From: Akkermansiaceae bacterium UBA6138
Lineage (GTDB): Bacteria > Verrucomicrobiota > Verrucomicrobiia > Verrucomicrobiales > DEV007
Assembly (NCBI GenBank): GCA_002422425.1
Contig: DIVG01000060.1
Location: 1 to 64,000, forward strand
Length of the DNA stretch: 64,000 bases
Reading direction: 5' to 3'
Positions 7,110 to 15,300 of the stretch are shown here, piece after piece. The notes beneath the pieces are model-generated. The model saw only the letters and a program-made list of their open reading frames with translations. It was not told the DNA's origin and ran no database searches. Each line of letters starts with the position of its first letter. The first letter of the stretch is position 1. The position numbers and the translations under genes were made by a program.

Positions 7110-9020
7110 GTGAGCGCTTCCTATCAGGTCTTTGCCAGAAAATACCGTCCCCGCACTTTCAACGACGTGCTGGGGCAGGATCACGTTGTCCAGACCCTTC
7201 GCAACGCGATCACCCAGGACCGCATCGCCCAGGCGTATCTTTTCGTCGGGCCGCGCGGTACCGGAAAGACCTCGACCGCCCGTATCCTCGCCAAGGCGCT
7301 TAACTGTCCCGGCGGGCCGAGTGCCGATTTTGATCCCGATGATCCGATCTGCAAAGAGATCGGCGAGGGAAACAGCCTCGACGTCCTCGAGATCGACGGG
7401 GCCTCGAATAATGGCGTTGATCACGTTCGCGACCTCCGCGAAACAGTCCAGTTCGCGCCGAGTTCAGGCAAATACCGCATCTATTATATCGATGAGGTTC
7501 ACATGCTCACGACGGCGGCGTTTAATGCTCTCCTCAAGACGCTCGAGGAGCCTCCCGCCCATGTGAAGTTTATCTTCGCCACAACCGAGCCGCAAAAGAT
7601 TCTCCCGACCATCATCAGCCGCTGCCAGCGCTTCGACTTGCGGCGCATCCCAACGGACATTATCGCCGATCACCTTCTCCATATCGCAAAAGCCGAGGGA
7701 TTGCAGCTCAACGAGGCGGCCGCCTATTCGATTGCGAAGGGATCGGAGGGTGGAATGCGCGACGCCCAATCCATGCTCGACCAGCTCGTTGCCTTCTGTG
7801 GCGAAAAAATCGGGGAATCCGATGTCCTCGACATTTTCGGTTTCAACTCTGCCGAGGCCATCGCCGCCCTCGGCGGTATGATCCTTCGACTCGACAATTC
7901 GGCTGCGCTCGAGTGCATTCACGGGCATGCCGAGTCGGGAAAGGATCTCTCGCGCCTTTTTGCCGATCTCATCGGGCACTTCCGCAACGTTCTCGTAATG
8001 AAGGTCGATCCCAAGGCCCAGGCCGGGGATGTTCCCGCCGAGGTGCGCGAGAGTATCCGTGCGCAGGCAGCTCTTATCGACACCCACCGCATCCTCAAGC
8101 TCATCGACCTGCTCGCTGAGACTGATGCGCGGATGAAGTGGGCGGCAAATAAAAAGCTCCATTTCGAGATCGGTGTCATCAAAGCGATCCAAGCAGTTTC
8201 CGAGCCGAACCTCGATGATGTCATTGCTCTCGTTTCCTCGGCTGCTTCGGCTGCTTCGGCTGCTTCGGCTGCTTCGGCTGCTTCGGCTGCCGGGCAATTG
8301 CCCGGCGGAGAAGATTTTTCCGCGAGTCGCGCCGCCGCCGCTGCGGTTCCCCCGGCGGACCGGGTGGTGGCCGCTCCGATCGGGGGTGGTGGCGGGCGCG
8401 GGGCGGAAAAAGCGGTTTCCGGGCACGACGAGGAAGCGGGGCTCGTCGGAGGGTCTCTCATGGATTCGTTCAAAAATCTTGAGGCGAGCCGGTCAGCCGC
8501 CCCTGAATCGGGTAATTCACCGGCAAGTGAGCCATCGGCCGCAGTTTTACCGGCTCCCGCAGTTAGTCCGGCCGTGAAACTCGAAGGGGCCGCCCTCTGG
8601 GAGGCAGCCCGTGCCGCGCTCATCGACGTTCGACCGCTCTTCGAGACGTGGCTTTCCGCCGCTTCGTTCATAAGCCACGGCGAGGGGACCTTTGTCATTG
8701 GTTTCTCGCCTCAGCAGCGTTTTTTCCGTGAGTCGTTGAACCGTTATGAAAAGGACATCGAGGAACAGATTTCCGCTCTTGCTCCAGCTCCGATCCGACT
8801 GACGATTGAAGTGAGTGCCGACATCGAATCTGTCGCCATGGTGGAGATCGATGATGACCTGCCTGAACCAGCCGCAGAGGAGACGCCGCCGTTGCCTCCT
8901 GCCGAGGTGTCGAAGACTCTCGAACCTGACAGGACCGACGCTCCCGGCGACGATTTTAAAAATGATCCGCTTATCAAGGAGGCGCTCCAGACGTTTGAGG
9001 CGCGCATTATCAAATCCTGA
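7110..9020 (+). CDS. dnaX: DNA polymerase III subunit gamma/tau
   Basis: Clamp-loader ATPase of the replisome (636 aa, GTG start). Walker A GPRGTGKT is at 47-54, DEVH of Walker B at 128-131 and the sensor SRC at 170-172. The usual four-Cys zinc module is reduced: only Cys66 and Cys81 are seen where four are normal. Residues about 375-560 form a low-complexity Ala/Ser/Pro/Gly linker that includes five SAA units encoded by a 9-bp tandem repeat. A folded C-terminal tau-type region follows (about 485-590). No clear slippery frameshift signal was found, so only one product is predicted. The next gene is YbaB, a widespread dnaX neighbour. Confidence 0.94.
   Translation: MSASYQVFARKYRPRTFNDVLGQDHVVQTLRNAITQDRIAQAYLFVGPRGTGKTSTARILAKALNCPGGPSADFDPDDPICKEIGEGNSLDVLEIDGASNNGVDHVRDLRETVQFAPSSGKYRIYYIDEVHMLTTAAFNALLKTLEEPPAHVKFIFATTEPQKILPTIISRCQRFDLRRIPTDIIADHLLHIAKAEGLQLNEAAAYSIAKGSEGGMRDAQSMLDQLVAFCGEKIGESDVLDIFGFNSAEAIAALGGMILRLDNSAALECIHGHAESGKDLSRLFADLIGHFRNVLVMKVDPKAQAGDVPAEVRESIRAQAALIDTHRILKLIDLLAETDARMKWAANKKLHFEIGVIKAIQAVSEPNLDDVIALVSSAASAASAASAASAASAAGQLPGGEDFSASRAAAAAVPPADRVVAAPIGGGGGRGAEKAVSGHDEEAGLVGGSLMDSFKNLEASRSAAPESGNSPASEPSAAVLPAPAVSPAVKLEGAALWEAARAALIDVRPLFETWLSAASFISHGEGTFVIGFSPQQRFFRESLNRYEKDIEEQISALAPAPIRLTIEVSADIESVAMVEIDDDLPEPAAEETPPLPPAEVSKTLEPDRTDAPGDDFKNDPLIKEALQTFEARIIKS
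8241..8285 (+). repeat. 9-bp tandem repeat inside dnaX
   Basis: Five exact in-frame copies of gctgcttcg encode (Ala-Ala-Ser)n in the linker of DnaX. Such a repeat can change copy number by slippage without breaking the frame. Confidence 0.9.
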
Positions 9021-9055
9021 ATCCTGCCAAGCGCACCACCATCCGGAGAATACTT

Positions 9056-9370
9056 ATGAACATCGCCAAAATGATGAAGCAGGCCCAGCAGATGCAAAAA
9101 AAGATGGGTGAAATGCAGGAGGAGTTGGCTTCCAAAGAAGTGCAGGCCACTGTTGCCGGGGGGAAGGTCACCGTCGTCGCCAACGGAGCTGGTGACGTTC
9201 TCTCCATCAAGATCGACCCCGCCCTTGTCGATCCCGAAGACATCGAGCTGCTTGAAGATCTCGTCCTCAGCGGGGTGAAGCAGGCCATTGCTCAGGGTAA
9301 GGCGATGAGCCAGGCAGAGATGAGCAAACTCACGGCCGGGCTCGGTCTGCCTCCCGGTCTCGGGTTTTGA
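9056..9370 (+). CDS. YbaB/EbfC family nucleoid-associated protein
   Basis: A 104-residue member of the YbaB/EbfC family, small dimeric DNA-binding proteins of the nucleoid. The pattern is typical: an N-terminal Met/Gln/Lys-rich helix (MMKQAQQMQKKMGEMQEEL), the strand KVTVVANGAGDVLSIKID, the DPEDIELLEDLV helix, and a short glycine-rich end (GLPPGLGF). It starts 35 bp after dnaX on the same strand, the usual arrangement for this pair, which elsewhere often continues with recR. No recR follows here; the next gene is on the other strand. Confidence 0.93.
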   Translation: MNIAKMMKQAQQMQKKMGEMQEELASKEVQATVAGGKVTVVANGAGDVLSIKIDPALVDPEDIELLEDLVLSGVKQAIAQGKAMSQAEMSKLTAGLGLPPGLGF

Positions 9371-9422
9371 GGAGCAGGGGAGAGGGGAGCCGGCTCAAGC
9401 AGTTGGTCCGACTTTCCGAACG

Positions 9423-10397
9423 CTACCCCCGGGGCCTGAACGCGCTCTTTCCGGCCAGGCTCTTCCATAACTCTCTCTCCTCGGCACTGACTGTTTCCGG
9501 GAATTCCGCCGTCAGTGTCACGTAGAGATCACCGAACTCTTCCTTGCCTTTGGGAAGGCCTTTGCCGCGGAGTCTCATCTTCGTGGCGGGCTGGGTTCCC
9601 GGCTTAACCGTCATCTTTACGTCTCCGTGCGGGGTCGGAATCGTGACACTCGCGCCGAGGACAAATTCCCACGGTGCGAGGACGAGGTCGCTGTCGAGAT
9701 CGCGGCCGTCCGGTTTGTAAAGCGGATGCCGCTCCAGCCGCACCCTCATGTAGAGATCTCCGTCGGGCCCGCCGTTAAATCCCGGATAACCGAGGCCGGC
9801 GCAACGGATCTTCTGCCCCTCACCGATGCCCCTCGGAATCTTCACCCGTATCGTCGTCTCCTTGCCCGGACGACCGTCGGCCGAGGGACGTGCCAGTCGC
9901 ACCTCGCGGGTGGAACCGTGCATGATCTCCTCAATGCGGACGAGCAGGTCAGCCTCGATGTCTTCGCCCTTCATCGGACGCGTTGATCTTCCGCCGCGGG
10001 CACCGCCGTATCCGCCGAAAGGATCAGCCCCTCCGCCGGCTCCGGCGCGTCCGCCGAAAAAGCTCTCAAAAAAATCACTGAATCCCGTGCTGCCCCCGAA
10101 ATTGTATTCGTATTCCCCGCCGCCGGGATAGCCCGAATAACTCCCGCCTGACGGGTAGCCCGTCCCATGCTGCCAGTTTGCCCCGAGGGTGTCGTATTTT
10201 TTCCGCTTTTCCGGATCTCCGAGGACTTCGTAGGCCTCGTTCACCGCTTTGAAGCGTTCTTCCGCGTCGGCGAGATCCTTTGCGACGTCCGGGTGATACT
10301 TGCGTGCGAGCTTTTTGAAAGCCTTCTTAATTTCATCCTGCGAAGCCGTTTTGTCGACGCCGAGGGTTTCATAATAATCACGATACTGCACCGCCAT
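9423..10397 (-). CDS. cbpA: CbpA-like DnaJ-class co-chaperone
   Basis: A 324-residue J-domain protein that would stimulate DnaK's ATPase. The J domain (about 6-70) has the essential HPD at residues 35-37. A Gly/Tyr/Ser-rich linker (about 80-135) follows, then a DnaJ C-terminal substrate-binding fold with VRIEEIMHGSTREVRL and VKIPRGIGEGQKIR. The four CxxCxGxG repeats of true DnaJ are absent, so this is a type II (CbpA) J protein. It ends convergent with ybaB. Confidence 0.9.
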   Translation of the reverse strand: MAVQYRDYYETLGVDKTASQDEIKKAFKKLARKYHPDVAKDLADAEERFKAVNEAYEVLGDPEKRKKYDTLGANWQHGTGYPSGGSYSGYPGGGEYEYNFGGSTGFSDFFESFFGGRAGAGGGADPFGGYGGARGGRSTRPMKGEDIEADLLVRIEEIMHGSTREVRLARPSADGRPGKETTIRVKIPRGIGEGQKIRCAGLGYPGFNGGPDGDLYMRVRLERHPLYKPDGRDLDSDLVLAPWEFVLGASVTIPTPHGDVKMTVKPGTQPATKMRLRGKGLPKGKEEFGDLYVTLTAEFPETVSAEERELWKSLAGKSAFRPRG

Positions 10398-10662
10398 GGG
10401 GAAAGGATTTTATAATCAACAGGGGGAGAATAAGCCAGTGGTAGCGGGCTTGTGCAATGGCGAATGATGAGCGTCGATTGTGCCCAGGGGGCGGAATACT
10501 CCGGGGCGTTACCACGCATCCTGTGGTGGTCGCATGTGAAGCACGGCGAAATGCCTCTTCCTCCGCAGGTGCTTGTGTTCAACATGGCAGATGGCGCTAA
10601 CAGGGCAAACCCATCGGGCCAAGAGGGTTGAATTGCGTCGTGGGAATTGTTAAACCGGATTC
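10398..10662. other. 265-bp intergenic region, no feature recognised
   Basis: This separates the divergent cbpA-like gene and the secreted propeller gene, so both promoters should lie here. A plus-strand open frame of about 50 codons is visible near 10470-10630, but it has no ribosome-binding site and no recognisable product, and I do not call it. Confidence 0.4.
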
Positions 10663-12207
10663 ATGATTCAAGTTAAAACCGTTTTTCCCCTCCTCCATCT
10701 CGCTCTGCCGCTCAGCCTCTTCGGTGCCGAGGTTTCGGACATCGGGACGCGGCGGGAGCTGTTTGTTGATGACGCTCTTATCGAGTCCATCTCGGGAAAC
10801 GCGAGGCTCCAGCTGCATCATCCCGAGCCGCGCGGGATCGCTCTTGAGCATGATGCCGCCTGGGAGGGCACGGGGAGCGGCTACCACAGTATTTTTCGTG
10901 ACGGCGAAATCTACCGGATGTATTACAAAGCCTGGCACCTCGACGTAGGGGACGGTCGGGTGAACACGGGGAGGCATCCTCTTTTCTGCTGCTATGCGGA
11001 GAGTGACGACGGCATCCTCTGGCGCAAGCCCGTCCTCGGGCTGGTTGAGTTTGCCGGTTCAAAGGAAAACAATATCGTCCTCGCTCCCGAGGCGTTTGAA
11101 AAGGTGAAATCTGATCCGGGGCATCCGGCGGTGTTTAAGGATGAAAATCCCGCCTGCGCTCCCGGGGCAAAATACAAGGCGATCATCCGATCGGAGAAAC
11201 CGCACGGACTGCTCCTTTTCGAGTCACCTGACGGCTTTAACTGGTCGCTCGCCCATCCGGAACCCGTCATCACCGAAGGGGCTTTCGACTCGCAGAACCT
11301 GGCATTTTATGACCCTAACATAAGCGCTTACCGCGCCTATTGGCGGACCTTCACGGGCGGCCGGACCGATGGCGAAGAGTGGAAGCCTGAAGGGGTCCGC
11401 GCGATCCGGACGGCGGTGTCGAAGGATCTGGTGAACTGGGAGAATTGGCGGGATCTTTCCTATACGGACTCGCCGGAAGAGGAGCTCTACACGAACGGCG
11501 TGAAACCCTACCACCGCGCTCCGCACCTGCTCCTCGGTTTTCCGACGCGGTATCTCGACCGAGGCTGGAGCGAGTCCATGAAATCGCTTCCCGAAAAGGA
11601 GCATCGGGAGGCACGCGCTGCGGCGAGTCCGCGCTACGGGACGGCCATCACCGAGGGGCTCTTCATGGCCGGGCGCGACGGGGTGACGTTCAAGCGCTGG
11701 AACGAGGCCTTTCTTCGGCCCGGGATCGAGCGGGACGGCACGTGGAACTACGGTCATCAGTATCTCGCCTGGCATGCGGTCGAGACAAAGGGCACCCTCG
11801 AGGGTGCGCCGAACGAGCTCTCGTTCTACGCGACGGAGAGCTATTGGACCGGGAAGAGCAGTCTGCTGCGTCGTTATGCCCTCCGATTGGATGGATTTGT
11901 CTCCCTGAACGCGCCGATGTCGGGCGGTTCCCTGCTCACAAAACCGATTCGCTTTTCGGGTAGGGCACTGGAGTTGAATTTTGCCTCGTCCGCCGCCGGC
12001 GGGATCCGGGTGGAAATTGCCGACGCGGAGGGAAGGGCGTTCCCCGGCTATGCGCTCGATGACTGTCCGCCCGTCTTCGGCGATTCGCATGCCCGGGTCG
12101 TGGCGTGGAGGGGTGGCACGGAGGTCTCGGCACTCGCGGGGAAAACGGTGCGGCTGCGCTTTGAGGTCAAAGATGCCGACCTTTATGCCTATCGCTTCAC
12201 GGAGTGA
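10663..12207 (+). CDS. Secreted GH43/GH32-like beta-propeller protein
   Basis: A 514-residue protein with a signal peptide of about 20 residues (VFPLLHLALPLSLFGA). The body looks like the five-bladed beta-propeller fold of glycoside hydrolase families 43/32 and relatives, with recurring blades such as GSGYHSIFRDGEIYRMYYKAW, CCYAESDDGILWRKP, LLLFESPDGFNWS and RAYWRTFTGG. Such proteins are abundant in verrucomicrobial and planctomycete genomes next to polysaccharide-degradation genes. A beta-sandwich-like tail follows about residue 420. No catalytic residues can be assigned with confidence and no substrate is implied by the neighbours. Confidence 0.7.
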   Translation: MIQVKTVFPLLHLALPLSLFGAEVSDIGTRRELFVDDALIESISGNARLQLHHPEPRGIALEHDAAWEGTGSGYHSIFRDGEIYRMYYKAWHLDVGDGRVNTGRHPLFCCYAESDDGILWRKPVLGLVEFAGSKENNIVLAPEAFEKVKSDPGHPAVFKDENPACAPGAKYKAIIRSEKPHGLLLFESPDGFNWSLAHPEPVITEGAFDSQNLAFYDPNISAYRAYWRTFTGGRTDGEEWKPEGVRAIRTAVSKDLVNWENWRDLSYTDSPEEELYTNGVKPYHRAPHLLLGFPTRYLDRGWSESMKSLPEKEHREARAAASPRYGTAITEGLFMAGRDGVTFKRWNEAFLRPGIERDGTWNYGHQYLAWHAVETKGTLEGAPNELSFYATESYWTGKSSLLRRYALRLDGFVSLNAPMSGGSLLTKPIRFSGRALELNFASSAAGGIRVEIADAEGRAFPGYALDDCPPVFGDSHARVVAWRGGTEVSALAGKTVRLRFEVKDADLYAYRFTE

Positions 12208-12321
12208 AGCGTCCCTTCTCCGATTCGACGGGCCTCCCGTGCCGGCGGTGAGAATGCGGCGCCGCAGGGGGAACCAGAGAAAAGGGGGGCTGTCGGCGAG
12301 ACCGGCGTTGCAGGGGCATTG

Positions 12322-15300
12322 TCACGGCTCCAAAGCGAGTCTTTCGGCGGCGTGAAGTTCGGCGGCCCGCGAACGCAGTTCCGCCGTGTCGATTTCACCA
12401 TTGGCCCATCGGTTGAGAACGGCTTTCTGGGCGAGGTAGTCGAGGTTGATGATCCCCGCCTTGCTTTGAAGCATGCGCCAGGCCTTGCGGCGTTCGACAC
12501 AGAAGAGGACGATCTGGCGGGAGACGGCGAAGTGGCGGCGCTGCCCGTCCGACTCTGCGGTGATGAAGACGCCGAAGTCAGGCACATAGCTGCGATGGTC
12601 AGGCAGGAAGACATGACGCCTGACGATGTCATCCTGAGTGATGAGGACCAGAATGCGCTCAAGCGGTATGAGGGCCCCGGCCCCTTCTTCGAGGATGGGT
12701 TTGAGATGCTTGCCGAAGCGAGCCTCCGTCGCCGCCCAGTGGGCCACCGTATAATTAAAGCGGGTCTTGTCGCTGTAGGCGGCCTGATACCAGTCCCGGT
12801 CGGGATCGGGATTTCCCTTGAGGTCAAAACTCTCCTGACAGCTCTCGCCACGGCGCGGATCGAAGACGAACTCCGGCATGCCGCGCGAGTCGCGTGCGAG
12901 CCTGGCCTGGTGAGCGGACATGTCATCGGCGACGCCGTGCTCGGGCTGGCAGGTGGTGTAACACTGGAAAAAGGCAGTGCCGCGGTAGTCGAGTCCCTCA
13001 AGGACGGTCCGGTAGAGTTTGGCGGAGTTCGCCATAGAGACCTGGGCGATGTAGGGGCTGCCGTGTCCGCTTGTCAGGATCTCGGCGACGCTTTTCTTTT
13101 CGTTGAGCTTGCCCTGAGAAGCGCGTCCGAACTGGTTCATATCATATCCCCCGAGCATATTCGAACTGTCCGAGTTCTGGCCTCCGGTATTGGAATAGAC
13201 CTGGGTGTCGAGCATGATGCCTTTTACATTGGGGCGATTCTGGAGGATGACTTTTGAAAGGTTCTGAAATCCGATGTCTCCGAGGGCTCCGTCTCCTCCG
13301 ACGATCCAAACCTTGGGCAGTTCCCTGATCTCCAGATCTGTCATCTCATTATCCGAAAGGTGAGTGAGATGCCAGTAGCCGTCTTCGTCGATAACATCCG
13401 ATCCGTGAGCGGCGGCGGGTTCGTCGCCGAGCAGCGCTCTCGCAAGACGTTCCGGCGCGACGGAGTAGCGGGCGTGGTTGAGGATAAGTGCTTCACCGAG
13501 GAGCCAAGAGATCGTGGCTCCGTCCTGAAAGAGCGAGTTCATCCACGGGTAGGGATGGGGATTGGCCGGCGGGGTCGAACTGTAGACGGTATTGCAGCCG
13601 GTCGAGGCCCCCATGAACATGACGCTCATCCCGTTTGCAAGCCGCCCGTCACCTGCCTGGAGGTCACGGTGGTTGAAGGCGTCAACCCGCAGGGCGCTGA
13701 CCAGAGCGGAGACGATGTCCTCGTCGGAGACGGGACCGGTTCGCGCGAGGCGTTTTCTTGTGTCATCGTCATTCTCGCCGCCCAGACCCATCAGAAGGTG
13801 TGCCACGGCTTGTTTGAAAATTGCGGCCGTGTCAGGGTTTTCGCAACGAAGCCGCTCAAGGCGGGTGAGCCCATCCGCTTCCAGTCGGTCGGCCGCTTTA
13901 TCGAGGCGATCCGCCTTATGGTGATAGAGGGGCCGCATGTAAGCCTCGGTCATGGAGGCGATGGCGCGGAGTGCGGACTTCTCGCCGCAACCGGCGCAGG
14001 CTCCGTCGCCGGAGACAAGCGCTTCATAGTTTCTCCGCAGCATGAGATGATTGCGAAGTGCGGCAGGGCGCGAGTCGAGGGGGTTTTCGCCATCGTAGAG
14101 TCCGAGATATTTGGCCCCCGTCTCCGGGAGGAGGCGCGAGAAAATCTGGGCACTGGTGAGCTTGTAGTTTAAAGATTCGGTATCGGGGACCATGACCAGC
14201 GCCCCGTGATCGCCGCACTGCTCGACACATTCACCGCAGCCTTTACAGAGGTCGCTGACGAAGAGGGAGAAGACTCCGCCGGTGCCGCTTTTTTTCTTTT
14301 CAAGGCTTCTGAAGACGGCCGGAACCTTGCTGTAGGCCACAGGGACGAGATCGAGAATAGTCGTGAATTCATCCTTTGTCTGCCGGGTGAGTCCCCGGTC
14401 GAGTGCGGCGACTTCGGTGCGAATGATGTCTTTGAACGGGATCGACTCTTTTGCCTCGATCGCCGCATTCATGATGCGCCTGGCCTGGCGTTCGACCTCG
14501 GGGAGGGCGGCGATGAGACGCTCCCGCTGGTCCGGATCGCTGACGTAGTGACGTGCTGTGGTGATGAGAATGGTCGAAATGTCCTGTGCGGTGTTTGGCA
14601 GGGCGGTGTCGGGGCAGACGCTGATGCATTCCATGCATTGAGTGCAGTTCTCTGGGATAAAGAGCGGGGTCTCGCGTCGGGCGACGTATTTCGAGGCGGT
14701 TGCTCCGGTGGCCGTGGCAACAACACCGATCGAGGCGAGGGCACTGGCAGGCTGATGATAGCCGAGACCGCATCGGAATTCACTGTCGAACCTGGCAAGT
14801 TGTTGCAGGGGGTATCGGGCATTCTGGCGGGGGGAGGGCGCGGGAGCGGTGAGACCGGCATAGCTACACCCGGCCGTAGGAAGGATCGTCGCCTCACCGT
14901 GCGGGAGGACGGGAGCACTCCGCATGGTGGAAAGGTCTTCGTCATCGATGTCTCCATAGGATATCTCGGTGACGCGGTCGAATCCATCTTCCATCACTTT
15001 CATATTCGATGCGACGACAGCGGCTCCGAAGCGCCCGAATTTTTTCTCATATTGGGCGCGGACAACTTCGTCGAATTTCGACGCGTCGATTCCGAACACT
15101 TCGAAAAAGGGAGAGACGCGGAAATAAGCGCCGAGAAAGCTGTTGCCCTGCATCCGCAGCTGCAGGTCGGGGCGGTCGGTCGCGGCTTTGGCAATTTCGA
15201 ATCCGGGCAGGGTGTAAATACGGATGCCGTCTTCCTTGACTCTTGCCCGATACCGGCGCGGAATGCGTTTCCAGGCCATCTCCGGGGACTCGCTGGACTC

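Noticed and set aside
8148..8160. Possible dnaX frameshift signal (aataaaaag)
   Set aside because: The in-frame heptamer is T-AAA-AAG rather than A-AAA-AAG, and no stop codon or stimulatory hairpin follows at the expected distance.
10466..10630. Small plus-strand ORF of about 50 codons upstream of the propeller gene
   Set aside because: No ribosome-binding site, no recognisable product, and composition similar to surrounding non-coding DNA.
12319..13257. 312-codon ORF opposite PFOR
   Set aside because: Shadow frame; the minus-strand protein has the family motifs.
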